DNA from: Acetilactobacillus jinshanensis
GTDB lineage: Bacteria > Bacillota > Bacilli > Lactobacillales > Lactobacillaceae
Length of the DNA: 64,000 nt
Assembly: GCF_004359375.1 (NCBI RefSeq)
Contig: NZ_CP034726.1
Span: 1,178,001-1,242,000 of the forward strand
Reading direction: 5' to 3'
The position numbers and the translations under genes are program-made. This document shows positions 1-7,844 of this stretch, one piece after another. Each line of letters begins with the position of its first letter. Within the stretch, counting starts at the first letter, position 1. The notes under the pieces are model-generated. The model saw only the letters and a program-made list of their open reading frames with translations. It had not been told where the DNA came from and made no database searches.

Positions 1-464
1 CGGCCGTCAAGATGAAAGCTGCACCGTTTAGCAACTTCATTGCTGGCGTGATTATCGACTGAGGCGTTAATAATCACTTTATTTAAATTATAATCATTGA
101 ATCCCAATTGACATAATCCATGTGTGGCGTTCGTTGCAATCCCATGGTGCTGATACGGCAAACCGAGCCAGTAACCGATGTCAGCGCTATGATCTAGCTG
201 ACGAAAGCCGTTGAAGCTAATCATTCCGGCAATTTTGCCTTTATCCATAATAATGGCATTCAACGATCTTTCATTTGCAAAGTCCACTAAACACCGATGC
301 AGATAAATAATCTCACCGGTGACACTCTTAATGTAATCGACCCATGGCAGCCACTGTTTATACCAGTCACGGTTATTATTAATTAAATTAAATAATGGTT
401 CTGCATCCCGTCGCGGATTAGGAATTGCTAATGACACATCATGATTTATCTGATATGTAAACAT
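1..464 (-). CDS. GNAT N-acetyltransferase, RimJ/RimL type (partial, C-terminus outside window)
   Basis: Translating the minus strand from the ATG at 464 gives 154 residues with no stop before the window edge, so the gene is cut at its 3' end. The protein resembles ribosomal-protein-serine acetyltransferases (RimL/RimJ): an early RRDAEPLF segment, a W-rich stretch (WYKQWLPW), and the acetyl-CoA pyrophosphate loop QHHGIA in the context GYWLGLPYQHHGIATNA. The family uses acetyl-CoA to acetylate an N-terminal or side-chain amine; the substrate here cannot be told. The gene lies 17 bp after the next GNAT gene and is probably co-transcribed with it. A ribosome binding site is weak (GGGCTGAT). Confidence 0.85.
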   Translation of the reverse strand, partial: MFTYQINHDVSLAIPNPRRDAEPLFNLINNNRDWYKQWLPWVDYIKSVTGEIIYLHRCLVDFANERSLNAIIMDKGKIAGMISFNGFRQLDHSADIGYWLGLPYQHHGIATNATHGLCQLGFNDYNLNKVIINASVDNHASNEVAKRCSFHLDG

Positions 465-481
465 AATATCAGCCCGTTTCT

Positions 482-973
482 CTAATACTTTTTACCCAGG
501 ATATCCAAACTAATAATTCGGTTACCCATATCAGCCACTTTGGGCAAGTGATCGTAAATTTCAAATCCAGCTGACTTAAATAACCTTTGGCTAGGGATGT
601 TAACGCTGAAAATAAAGGCCAAGATGGTGTGAATATTTAATCTTTTAGTCTGTTCAGCAATATATTTCAACGTTTGGGTCCCGATACCACGATGCTGAAA
701 CTGATTATCAATGTAAATACTGATCTCGACCGTGTTATGATATGCCGACCGACCATAAAACGATTCAAGACTAACGTAACCAGCCTTTTGACCATTATCT
801 TCAATCATCCATAACGGTCGTTGAGCGTTGTGTTGCTTAAAGGATTTTAATTCATCAGTAACCGAAGCTGGTGTTAAGTCAGCCGTGACGGTTCGCTTAG
901 GAATATTCTGATTATACACTCTCGTAATGAATGGTACATCCGTCGACTTGGCAAATCTAAAGGTAACTGACAT
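482..973 (-). CDS. GNAT N-acetyltransferase, phosphinothricin acetyltransferase-like
   Basis: A complete 163-residue GNAT protein. The acetyl-CoA binding loop is QHRGIG at residues 93-98, followed by the conserved C-terminal SVNIPSQRLFKSAGFE stretch that marks the Pat/YncA group. These enzymes acetylate small amines, some of them toxic (phosphinothricin, methionine sulfoximine); the real substrate is unknown and a general detoxification role is only inferred. The start ATG at 973 follows AGGTGATAAG, a good ribosome binding site. It sits 8 bp downstream of the hypothetical gene at 982-1368 and 17 bp upstream of a second GNAT gene, so the four genes look like one transcription unit. Confidence 0.85.
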   Translation of the reverse strand: MSVTFRFAKSTDVPFITRVYNQNIPKRTVTADLTPASVTDELKSFKQHNAQRPLWMIEDNGQKAGYVSLESFYGRSAYHNTVEISIYIDNQFQHRGIGTQTLKYIAEQTKRLNIHTILAFIFSVNIPSQRLFKSAGFEIYDHLPKVADMGNRIISLDILGKKY

Positions 974-981
974 CTTATCAC

Positions 982-1368
982 CTACTTAATGTGAATCTGA
1001 CCGGTAATTCCAGCAATATCCTTTTCAGCTTGTGTAGCATCACCCAAATATTTAGCGTACTTTTGGCAGTAATCTTGATAATACTGCTTAGCTTTCTGAA
1101 CATCTTCTTCAGCAATGCCTTTTTGGTCCAGATAATTATAGAACCAGTAACCATTACCAATAAACGCTAGCCACATCCCGCTGTCTAACTTTTCAAATGG
1201 CGTATGCAACATCATATCAACGGTCTTCTTATATTTAGCGACGATCGGCTGTTTCCGCATTTTATCTAACTTGGTACTTTGTTCGACTTTCTTAGTAACG
1301 TTGATCAATGGTAACGTCAATAAATAACGATACCCTTTAGTCCAATTAATTCTCGGTTTTGAATTCAT
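982..1368 (-). CDS. hypothetical protein, 128 residues
   Basis: I do not recognise this gene. The product is small, basic and rich in Lys, Tyr and Trp. It has no clear transmembrane segment or signal peptide. The N-terminal half carries a KYKKTVDMMLHTPF stretch and the second half is probably helical (EEDVQKAKQYYQDYCQKYAKYLGDATQAEKD). The ATG at 1368 lies downstream of an AAGGAG at a rather long spacing of about 11 nt. It lies 15 bp after another unrecognised gene and 8 bp before a GNAT gene. Base composition and codon use look like those of the neighbours, so there is no sign of recent transfer. Confidence 0.65.
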   Translation of the reverse strand: MNSKPRINWTKGYRYLLTLPLINVTKKVEQSTKLDKMRKQPIVAKYKKTVDMMLHTPFEKLDSGMWLAFIGNGYWFYNYLDQKGIAEEDVQKAKQYYQDYCQKYAKYLGDATQAEKDIAGITGQIHIK

Positions 1369-1383
1369 AATGCGATGTACTCC

Positions 1384-2187
1384 TTACAGATTAAAATTTT
1401 GTTTTAATAATTTTGGGTTGAAAATTTTCAAAAATTTAACGTGACTTTTTAGATATTGATTAGTAAATTCAGCAGTACCGAATGGCTTCCCTAGTAACAT
1501 GTTAATTTGATGCTTAATATGAATCATTTTATTTAAATGAAATTTATAATCAAGTAATCTTTGATCATAACCCAAATCATCCATGTTTAACGGAACTAAT
1601 TTCCGAAACATCTTTCGGCACCCTTTTGGAACGGTATTAACCAGGTTTCTTAGTAACAAGAATGCTGAAAACATCTTAATAACACGTTTGATCGATTCAC
1701 TATCTATTTTAGACAAATGCCATTCGTTATAAAAATCACGTTTGAAACGCTGTTCCTTAGCGTCATGAGAATGAATTAGAAGATTACTTAACTCATTCTG
1801 ATACTTATTATCCAAATATTTTGCCAAATCAATTGGCTTTAATCGACGATAATTAGCTTTTAAATCATCATTATCACGTAAAATTTGACGAATCGTCCAA
1901 ACATCGGTATTGAACCATCTCGAATGATCATATCGTGGAATTACGCACATTTTTAACGCTTGATAAACTTGATCAAGTGATAATTTACTTACTGAGGCCC
2001 AATAAAGCCGATATTTTTGACCTGCTGGTAACATATATCCATTTACGTAATCTGTGACCAATTTCCGTAAATAATCACTGTTGGGTGTGACCTTTAAATG
2101 TAACGTTGGCTTGATTTTCATAGCGTTAATTTGAAGCCAGCCCTCGTATTCCGGATTGCAACCGCCAATTACATACACAATTTGCAC
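1384..2187 (-). CDS. hypothetical protein, 267 residues
   Basis: I do not recognise the family. The start is a GTG at 2187, with AAGGATGAG about 8 nt upstream; no ATG fits as well. The protein begins with a beta-like stretch (QIVYVIGGCNPEY), then is mostly charged and helical, with tyrosine and lysine rich segments and a basic C-terminus ending KLLKQNFNL. No catalytic motif, membrane helix or Walker motif is evident. It is the first gene of the four-gene run that continues with the 128-residue protein and two acetyltransferases, and it has its own promoter at 2221-2248. Cytoplasmic location is inferred from the lack of any export signal. Confidence 0.65.
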   Translation of the reverse strand: MQIVYVIGGCNPEYEGWLQINAMKIKPTLHLKVTPNSDYLRKLVTDYVNGYMLPAGQKYRLYWASVSKLSLDQVYQALKMCVIPRYDHSRWFNTDVWTIRQILRDNDDLKANYRRLKPIDLAKYLDNKYQNELSNLLIHSHDAKEQRFKRDFYNEWHLSKIDSESIKRVIKMFSAFLLLRNLVNTVPKGCRKMFRKLVPLNMDDLGYDQRLLDYKFHLNKMIHIKHQINMLLGKPFGTAEFTNQYLKSHVKFLKIFNPKLLKQNFNL

Positions 2188-2220
2188 GTTAATCTCATCC
2201 TTAAAAATAATTTATAATTC

Positions 2221-2248
2221 ATTATAAAATAGATAATTGGATTGTAAA
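2221..2248 (-). promoter_or_regulatory. sigma-A type promoter for the 2187-1 gene run
   Basis: On the minus strand there is TTTACA at 2248-2243, a 16-bp spacer, and a perfect TATAAT at 2226-2221. It lies about 35 bp before the GTG start at 2187, in the gap after the uvrA-like gene and its terminator. It is the only good promoter seen for this run of four genes. Confidence 0.65.
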
Positions 2249-2311
2249 ATTTTCCTATAATTTTTTTATTTAAAGGGAATTCCGCTAGGGAAAGTTTGTT
2301 AATTACACTAA

Positions 2312-2342
2312 ACAAAATACCCGGTAATCAAATATTACCAGG
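2312..2342 (-). terminator. terminator after the UvrA2-like gene
   Basis: The minus strand carries an inverted repeat CCTGGTAAT / ATTACCGGG with a 5-base loop, followed by TATTTTG. It begins just past the stop codon at 2365. The stem is 9 bp with one G-U pair and the T-run is imperfect, so termination may be partial. Confidence 0.55.
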
Positions 2343-2364
2343 CTTAATTCATTAGGATTTTCAA

Positions 2365-4626
2365 TTATTTTCTAATTTCGTTATAGTACTTCATAGCTCG
2401 ACCGGTCGTTGATTTTGGATCGTTCAAAGCAGCTTCGGGAGTCCCTGAATACAGGATTTGGCCACCATAACGACCAGCGTGCGGGCCAACGTCGATCATC
2501 CAGTCAGCTTTACTGATCACCTGGAGATTATGTTCAACGATGATCAACGTATTACCAGCATTGACTAAACTATCGAATAACTTCACGATTCGGGCAACGT
2601 TCTTCATGTGTAAACCAGCCGTTGGTTCGTCCAATAGATAGATGGTACCGGTTCGGTTCAATTCCAGAGCTAATTTTAAGCGTTGCAATTCACCGCCGGA
2701 CAACGTGCTTAGTGATTGACCCAAGGTTAAGTAACCTAAGCCAACTCGCTTCATATTGATTAACTTATGAGCAATCTTTGACTTATCCTTAAAGAAATCA
2801 GCGGCTTCTTCAATTGTCATGTTCAGGACCTGACTAATGTCCTTACCATGGTAATGATATTGAAGAGCTTGCTTACTGTAACGCTTGCCATGGCATTCTT
2901 CACAAACCTGGATAACGGGATCCATGAAGGCCATGTTTGTGATGGTGACACCTTTACCTTTACACATCGGGCAACGGCCCTTGCCATTATAACTAAATAA
3001 GGTTCTGGAAACGTCATTGGCATCCCCAAAGATCTTTCGGATCGGGTTCAGGATATTTAAGTAAGTTGCCGGTGTGGCTCGAATATTAGCGCCAACTGGA
3101 TCTTGCGATAAGTCAATATATTGCTTAGTCAGTTTCTTTTTGATGGCGTCTATCAACGAACTCTTACCGGATCCAGCAACCCCTGAAATTACCGTTTCAA
3201 CGCCCAACGGAATCTTAACGTTGACGTGCTTTAAATTATGGATCGTAACGTCATGTAAATCTAGTGTCTTTTTAACAGGACGCGGATGACTAAAGGTCAA
3301 TTCCTTCCGCATGTAATCGCCGGTTAAGGTGTGAGAATGAAGCAATTGCTGATAGGTACCGTTAAAGGTGATGTGACCGCCTTGACGGCCCGCTTTCGGA
3401 CCAACTTCGACAACGTAATCGGCAATCGGGATCAATTCTGGATTATGTTCGACAATTACAACGGTGTTGCCCTTATCCTTTAACTTAATTAAAGCTCGTT
3501 TAATCAATTTAATATCTTGTGAATGTAAGCCGACACTGGGTTCATCTAGGATGTAGACCATATCGACCAGCGAACTGTCCATGAATTTAGCAATCTTAAT
3601 TCGTTGGGTTTCACCACCGGATAAGGTATCGGTATTTCGGTCTAAGGTTAAATAACCCAAGCCTAAATCAATCAACGAACCAATTTTGGTCAATAATTCA
3701 CGAATGATTTCCTGGACCAACGGGGCCTTGATACTGTGCAAGAACTTCAAGGCGTGAACCAGATCCATACTCATAACTTGAGCAATGTTTTTACCGTTAA
3801 TCTTGCAATGTAAGACTGGTTGACGAAGCTTAGTCCCGTGACAGACCGGGCAAACTTCCTTCTTAACGGCCCTAGCAATTGCCTGCTTATGATGACGACC
3901 TTCACGACTGTTAACGATTGAACGCAGAATCTTCGGGATTAAACCTTCATATAAGATATGTTTACGCCAGATCTTTGGTGGATTCTTTAATTTCTGCTGA
4001 GGCGCGTACAATAGCATATCCTTTTGTTTTTTAGTGTAATCCTTGATTGGCATATCATCATCGAATAAGCCACAGTGGCCATAACGGTTCCAGCGCCAAG
4101 TATGCGGACGAAAACTAACGAACGTAATGGCACCTTGATTTAATGATTTATTCCAGTCGATGATCTTATTCGGATCAATGTGATGAACATAGCCTAAGCC
4201 CTGGCAATGTTTACACATCCCTTCCGGCAGATTAAATGAGAACGTATCCGAATAACCAACCCATGGTTTACCAGCACGAGAAAACAGTAACCGCATCAAT
4301 GAATAAATTCCGGTATACGTAGATAAGGTTGAGCGTGGGTTCTTACCAACCTTTTTCTGCTGGATCACGATTGCAACCGGCAAGTTATCAATTCGACCTA
4401 CGTGCGGCTGACCATATTTAGGCAGATACTGCTGAGTAAAACTCGGGAAGGTCTCATTCAATTCCCGACGTGAACTTGCGGCTAATGTATCAAAAACTAG
4501 TGATGATTTACCGGCTCCTGATAGCCCGGTAAAGACGGTAATGGCGTGTTTATGAATCTTAAGGTTCACGTGCTTTAAATTGTTCTGGTAAGCATCGTGA
4601 ATCACGATGTAATTACTTTCGGACAT
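2365..4626 (-). CDS. UvrA2-type excinuclease ABC subunit A homologue
   Basis: This is a 753-residue twin-ABC protein of the UvrA family, much shorter than housekeeping UvrA (about 940). Walker A motifs are GLSGAGKSS (34-42) and GVAGSGKSS (482-490); signatures LSGGETQR (335-342) and LSGGELQR (642-649); Walker B ILDEPSVGLH and LLDEPTAGLH. Zinc-finger cysteines sit at 138/141, 259/262, 552/555 and 575/578. The short first insertion suggests the UvrB-binding region is reduced, as in UvrA2 (class II) proteins, linked in other bacteria to DNA-intercalating drug tolerance. No uvrB lies nearby. The ribosome binding site is GAAAGGGG. It is 19 bp downstream of the histidine phosphatase gene and likely in the same transcript. 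Confidence 0.88.
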   Translation of the reverse strand: MSESNYIVIHDAYQNNLKHVNLKIHKHAITVFTGLSGAGKSSLVFDTLAASSRRELNETFPSFTQQYLPKYGQPHVGRIDNLPVAIVIQQKKVGKNPRSTLSTYTGIYSLMRLLFSRAGKPWVGYSDTFSFNLPEGMCKHCQGLGYVHHIDPNKIIDWNKSLNQGAITFVSFRPHTWRWNRYGHCGLFDDDMPIKDYTKKQKDMLLYAPQQKLKNPPKIWRKHILYEGLIPKILRSIVNSREGRHHKQAIARAVKKEVCPVCHGTKLRQPVLHCKINGKNIAQVMSMDLVHALKFLHSIKAPLVQEIIRELLTKIGSLIDLGLGYLTLDRNTDTLSGGETQRIKIAKFMDSSLVDMVYILDEPSVGLHSQDIKLIKRALIKLKDKGNTVVIVEHNPELIPIADYVVEVGPKAGRQGGHITFNGTYQQLLHSHTLTGDYMRKELTFSHPRPVKKTLDLHDVTIHNLKHVNVKIPLGVETVISGVAGSGKSSLIDAIKKKLTKQYIDLSQDPVGANIRATPATYLNILNPIRKIFGDANDVSRTLFSYNGKGRCPMCKGKGVTITNMAFMDPVIQVCEECHGKRYSKQALQYHYHGKDISQVLNMTIEEAADFFKDKSKIAHKLINMKRVGLGYLTLGQSLSTLSGGELQRLKLALELNRTGTIYLLDEPTAGLHMKNVARIVKLFDSLVNAGNTLIIVEHNLQVISKADWMIDVGPHAGRYGGQILYSGTPEAALNDPKSTTGRAMKYYNEIRK

Positions 4627-4645
4627 TCAATAAGGCCCCTTTCGG

Positions 4646-5317
4646 TTATTTCGCTTTGATTAACGGTCGATTATAATAAGCGACTTTGGGTTTAAATTGA
4701 TTTTCAGGAATTTCTAATTTCGTGATTGATAAGTTGTCTGGAATAATCGGGCTCAACAATTTAGGTGCAAACTTTGCCATAATGGCGGTAATTACTCGAC
4801 TGTGAGCAATCATTACGATGGGCTTATCTGGTGAACCGTGGTGAATAATACTCATCACGGCTTTTCCATAACGAGCCCAAAATTGCTGATCATTTTCAGC
4901 TAGATGTAACGGATCCTGTTTAGATAAAATATTTTGGAATGCACCCATGCCGTATTTTTTGATGAATTCAGGAATCGTGGCACAATGCGTTAATTTAGCA
5001 ACCATCTTAATGACGTTCGCGATCTTAACCCCTTCGTAGCTACCAAAGAACTGTTCCCGCAAACCTTGGTTAATCTGAATCCGAACGGGACGTTGCAGAC
5101 TTTCAACGATCGCTTGGGCAGTTCGAACTGCACGTCCTGAATCACTGGTGTACAGTTTATCAAACTTTAAGCCACTTGTCCGCAATGTTTTACCAGCTTC
5201 TACGGCTTCGTTGATTCCTTTTTGGGTCAGTGGTGTATCAGACCAACCCTGCATCCGATGCATTAAATTAAAATAAGTCTGACCGTGTCGAATTAAATAT
5301 ACTGAATAAGTATTGAT
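4646..5317 (-). CDS. histidine phosphatase / phosphoglycerate mutase family protein with ATC or ATT start
   Basis: The family's catalytic RHG motif lies upstream of the first in-frame ATG (5263), so the usual start call would lose it. Reading back gives NTYSVYLIRHGQT in frame, an in-frame TAA just before the ribosome binding site, and GGGAGG at 5326-5331. The only codons that fit are ATC (5317, 8 nt from GGAGG) or ATT (5320). With ATC the protein has 223 residues. H11 is the phospho-acceptor; R62 (SGRAVRTA), E88 and H172 (AHSRVITA) complete the active site. Such proteins dephosphorylate phosphosugars or act on other small phosphates; the substrate is not known. A terminator of the rplS unit overlaps its leader. 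Confidence 0.85.
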   Translation of the reverse strand: MNTYSVYLIRHGQTYFNLMHRMQGWSDTPLTQKGINEAVEAGKTLRTSGLKFDKLYTSDSGRAVRTAQAIVESLQRPVRIQINQGLREQFFGSYEGVKIANVIKMVAKLTHCATIPEFIKKYGMGAFQNILSKQDPLHLAENDQQFWARYGKAVMSIIHHGSPDKPIVMIAHSRVITAIMAKFAPKLLSPIIPDNLSITKLEIPENQFKPKVAYYNRPLIKAK

Positions 5318-5325
5318 AATAATTT

Positions 5326-5331
5326 CCTCCC
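5326..5331 (-). promoter_or_regulatory. ribosome binding site that decides a non-ATG start
   Basis: GGGAGG on the minus strand, with ATT at 5320 and ATC at 5317 placed 5 and 8 nt downstream. No ATG, GTG or TTG lies in frame between the upstream TAA and the RHG motif. Confidence 0.75.
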
Positions 5332-5342
5332 GTTAATTTAAC

Positions 5343-5376
5343 AAAAAAGCCCTAATTAGAGCAACTAATTAGAGCT
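5343..5376 (-). terminator. terminator after rplS
   Basis: The minus strand has a 12-bp inverted repeat, AGCTCTAATTAG and CTAATTAGGGCT with one G-U pair, separated by a short loop and followed by six T. It starts about 30 bp past the rplS stop codon and is a strong intrinsic terminator. Confidence 0.85.
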
Positions 5377-5404
5377 TAACGCATTTTTTAAATTAATTTT
5401 AAAT

Positions 5405-5761
5405 TTAGTGACGACGAGCTTCACCAATACGTGCAGCTTTACCACTTAAGTGACGTAAGTAGTATAACTTAGCACGACGTACACGACCATGACGTACTAC
5501 CTTTACGCTATCGATGACTGGTGAGTAAAGTGGGAATACACGTTCAACACCAACACCACTGGCGGTACGACGTACGGTGTAATCTGACTGGATGCCAGAA
5601 CCGTGCTTCTTGATAACTACACCTTCAAATAATTGAAGACGAGTGGACTTACCTTCAGTAACTTTAACGTTGACCTGAACGGTGTCACCAATCTTAATGG
5701 TAGGCATCTTCTTAGCAGTTTGTTTGCTGTTAATCTTAGCAATTAATTTATTTTGACGCAT
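5405..5761 (-). CDS. rplS: 50S ribosomal protein L19
   Basis: The 118-residue product ([10 protein letters not shown]...) is a normal-length bacterial L19, at the 30S-50S interface. The central [23 protein letters not shown] and the [12 protein letters not shown]-terminus are typical. A longer reading from 5785 would put the ribosome binding site (AAAGGAAG) inside the gene, so the ATG at 5761 is chosen. It follows trmD by about 100 bp, which holds its own promoter and an L19-leader-like hairpin, so it can be expressed independently of rpsP-khpA-rimM-trmD. Confidence 0.97.
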   Translation of the reverse strand: MRQNKLIAKINSKQTAKKMPTIKIGDTVQVNVKVTEGKSTRLQLFEGVVIKKHGSGIQSDYTVRRTASGVGVERVFPLYSPVIDSVKVVRHGRVRRAKLYYLRHLSGKAARIGEARRH

Positions 5762-5774
5762 CAAAATACTTCCT

Positions 5775-5825
5775 TTCACCGGCATTCTTAACGGTTATTA
5801 CCCCGACAGCGGACTACCGTTATTT
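5775..5825 (-). promoter_or_regulatory. L19 leader-like RNA structure upstream of rplS
   Basis: Between the promoter at 5835-5863 and the L19 start lies an AACGGT ... ACCGTT hairpin (5790-5821) enclosing a GC-rich middle (GTCCGCTGTCGGGG), then GCCGG and the ribosome binding site. Position and shape match the ribosomal protein leader family known upstream of rplS in Firmicutes, where the protein is thought to repress its own mRNA. The assignment is by pattern memory, not a covariance search. Confidence 0.6.
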
Positions 5826-5834
5826 AACAAGTTA

Positions 5835-5863
5835 ATATTATCATAATCGACATACGTTGTAAA
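5835..5863 (-). promoter_or_regulatory. promoter of rplS
   Basis: TTTACA at 5863-5858 and TAATAT at 5840-5835 on the minus strand with a 17-bp spacer, placed right after the trmD stop codon and before the L19 leader hairpin. Confidence 0.7.
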
Positions 5864-5864
5864 T

Positions 5865-6623
5865 CTAGTCTTGATGATCACGCAGATCGATTTTAATATC
5901 GGATAACATGTGTTTTTGTTTTAACGATAAATGTTTTTTCTTTAATAAATCCGGTCGTTTAAGCAAGGTCTTTTTTAGAGCTTGCTTTTCACGCCATAAC
6001 CGGATCTTCTGATGATCTCCACTTAACAGGATTGACGGAACCTTCATCCCGCGGAAATCAGCAGGTCTAGTGTATTCAGGAAATTCTAACAGGCCCATTG
6101 AGAATGAATCGGTTGGTGCCGACTGTTTATCGCCTAATACTCCGGGAATTAACCGGGAAATAGCATCAATCATAATCATGGCTGGTAATTCACCACCGGT
6201 TACAACGAAGTCACCTAACGAATATTCATCGGTCACAATCGATTTAATCCGTTCGTCATAACCTTCGTAATGACCACAGACAAACGTCAAGTGCTTTTCG
6301 TGCGACAATTTTTCGGCTTCGTGCTGAGTAAAACGTTTCCCAGCAGGATCCATTAACAAGACTTTACCCTTTGGAATCCCGCTAGCCTGGTTTTGTTTTT
6401 GAACCGCCTGGTACGCATCGATTAACGGCTGAGGCTGAAGTAACATGCCAGCTCCGCCACCGTATGGAGGCATATCAACGTCATGATGTTTATTTTTAGA
6501 ATAATCACGAAAATTAGTGATTTTTAGATTTAGAATTCCCCGTTCGATAGCTTTACCGATCATGGATTCACCCATGGGACCTTTAAACATGTCGGGGAAT
6601 AAACTCAAAACGTCAATTTTCAT
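5865..6623 (-). CDS. trmD: tRNA (guanine-37-N1)-methyltransferase
   Basis: TrmD makes m1G37 next to the anticodon of tRNAs that read CNN, CGG and GGN codons, which prevents +1 frameshifting. The 252-residue protein has the SPOUT trefoil-knot motifs GHYEGYDER (117-125) and [12 protein letters not shown] (134-145) that bind S-adenosylmethionine, and the N-terminal [11 protein letters not shown] stretch. The length is usual. It starts 4 bp after the rimM stop, with GGAGGG inside the end of rimM as ribosome binding site, the standard rimM-trmD coupling. Confidence 0.97.
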   Translation of the reverse strand: MKIDVLSLFPDMFKGPMGESMIGKAIERGILNLKITNFRDYSKNKHHDVDMPPYGGGAGMLLQPQPLIDAYQAVQKQNQASGIPKGKVLLMDPAGKRFTQHEAEKLSHEKHLTFVCGHYEGYDERIKSIVTDEYSLGDFVVTGGELPAMIMIDAISRLIPGVLGDKQSAPTDSFSMGLLEFPEYTRPADFRGMKVPSILLSGDHQKIRLWREKQALKKTLLKRPDLLKKKHLSLKQKHMLSDIKIDLRDHQD

Positions 6624-6627
6624 CGAT

Positions 6628-7137
6628 TTACATGCCCTCCATTAATTGAACGATAACTTGATGATGACTAAAGTCGACTTTCTTGATGACCTGTTTGATT
6701 TTCGGTAAAAGGAGTTCGTGCTTACCAGGGCGTGAAACAACCCAAACGTCATTAGCACCGGTCTTCATGATATTAGAAACGGTACCAATCGGATGACCTT
6801 GAACGTCGACGACCTTTAAGCCGATAATCTGCTGATAAAAGTATTGGTCAGGCTTCAGATTAATCTGTTGATGTGCTTTTTCATCAATTTGAAGGAGATG
6901 ATGCTTCATAAACAGAACGTCGTTAATGTTGTCATAGCCCTTAAAGTGAATTAAATATAAGTCCATTTGCGTCCGGCAACCGTCAACGGTCAACGGAATG
7001 CGTTTTAACGATGTCTTGAGATATACCTGACTTCCCTTTGCGAAACGCTGCTTAGGAAAATCCGTCTTGGATGCGACTTTTAATTCACCCTTGATTCCGT
7101 GGGTGTTCACAACGTAACCAACGTCATAATAATTCAT
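6628..7137 (-). CDS. rimM: 16S rRNA processing / ribosome maturation factor RimM
   Basis: RimM binds ribosomal protein S19 and helps fold the 3' (head) domain of 16S rRNA. The 169-residue product has the expected N-terminal [16 protein letters not shown] reductase-like barrel and a C-terminal PRC-barrel ([17 protein letters not shown], then LLPKIKQVI). The length matches the family. It sits between khpA and trmD as in most Firmicutes. A short hairpin with six T lies in the 63-bp gap before it, which may reduce read-through from khpA. Confidence 0.96.
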   Translation of the reverse strand: MNYYDVGYVVNTHGIKGELKVASKTDFPKQRFAKGSQVYLKTSLKRIPLTVDGCRTQMDLYLIHFKGYDNINDVLFMKHHLLQIDEKAHQQINLKPDQYFYQQIIGLKVVDVQGHPIGTVSNIMKTGANDVWVVSRPGKHELLLPKIKQVIKKVDFSHHQVIVQLMEGM

Positions 7138-7158
7138 GAATTCAGTCTCCTTTATAAT

Positions 7159-7180
7159 AAAAAAGACTCCTAAACGGAGT
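7159..7180 (-). terminator. possible attenuating terminator between khpA and rimM
   Basis: Minus strand ACTCC, loop GTTTA, GGAGT, then C and six T. The 5-bp stem is short, so this is more likely a partial terminator that sets the rimM-trmD level below that of rpsP-khpA. Confidence 0.5.
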
Positions 7181-7200
7181 ATTTATCCATTCAAGAGCTC

Positions 7201-7455
7201 TTAGTTCTTATTTTTACCATCATCAATAATTAAACGGATCCGTTTGTTACCGGATACTCGAACGCTATAAACGATGGTCCGAATCGTTTGGGCAACGTGC
7301 CCTTTCTTACCAATAATGCGACCAATATCACTAGGATTAGTCTGCAAATGGTATTCATGAAAACGATCCGTTTCTTTGTGCTTAATCGTAACGTCCTCTG
7401 GATGTTTCACCAAAGGTTTTACGATCGTTTTGATTAACTCATCAAAATTAGTCAT
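7201..7455 (-). CDS. khpA: KH-domain RNA-binding protein KhpA
   Basis: An 84-residue single KH-domain protein with the GRIIGKKG loop at residues 45-52 followed by HVAQTIRTIV. KhpA forms a complex with KhpB/Jag and binds many RNAs; in streptococci and lactobacilli it affects cell elongation and division. Position between rpsP and rimM is standard for Firmicutes, with 13 bp to rpsP. Nothing is unusual in length or motif. Confidence 0.95.
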   Translation of the reverse strand: MTNFDELIKTIVKPLVKHPEDVTIKHKETDRFHEYHLQTNPSDIGRIIGKKGHVAQTIRTIVYSVRVSGNKRIRLIIDDGKNKN

Positions 7456-7468
7456 AACTATTAATCAC

Positions 7469-7741
7469 TTATTTCTTAGCGTACTTAGCATCATGGTACT
7501 TCTTCATGATACCGGCACGAGATAATAAGTTCTTAACGGTATCAGAAGGCTGAGCACCGTTCTTTAACCATTTCATGACGTCTTCTCCGTCAAGTTTAAC
7601 GGTTGATGGATGAGTTAATGGATTGTAATAGCCAACCTGCTGTACGAAGCTACCACGGGTTGATTTACGAGCATCACTAACAATGATTCGGTAAAATGGA
7701 TTACGCTTTGAACCCATACGACGTAAACGAATTCTTAACAT
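7469..7741 (-). CDS. rpsP: 30S ribosomal protein S16
   Basis: The 90-residue product starts [25 protein letters not shown], the invariant S16 N-terminus, and has the GYYNPLT motif. S16 is an early 16S rRNA binder needed for 30S assembly. The ribosome binding site is GGAGGTG, 8-9 nt before the ATG. It is the first gene of rpsP-khpA-rimM-trmD. In many relatives ffh precedes it directly; here a three-gene module lies between, and rpsP has its own strong promoter. Confidence 0.97.
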   Translation of the reverse strand: MLRIRLRRMGSKRNPFYRIIVSDARKSTRGSFVQQVGYYNPLTHPSTVKLDGEDVMKWLKNGAQPSDTVKNLLSRAGIMKKYHDAKYAKK

Positions 7742-7779
7742 GCAAATACACCTCCTACTTTGATTACTTAACGAGTATT

Positions 7780-7808
7780 AATATACCAGGATTTAGACAG
7801 CATGTAAA
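7780..7808 (-). promoter_or_regulatory. promoter of the rpsP operon
   Basis: TTTACA (7808-7803), 17-bp spacer, TATATT (7785-7780) preceded by TGG, giving an extended -10 element. It lies 39 bp upstream of the S16 start and after the small gene at 7845, so the ribosomal operon does not depend on transcription from the AAA/VWA module. Confidence 0.8.
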
Positions 7809-7844
7809 GACCTGTAAAGGATTTTTTCTTTACACCATAATTAC

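Noticed and set aside
5261-5263. ATG at 5263 as the start of the histidine phosphatase
   Set aside because: It would remove the catalytic RHG motif and lacks a ribosome binding site; the upstream GGGAGG and in-frame RHG argue for ATC or ATT.
5762-5785. Longer L19 start at 5785
   Set aside because: The ribosome binding site would lie inside the gene and the extra eight residues are not found in the family.
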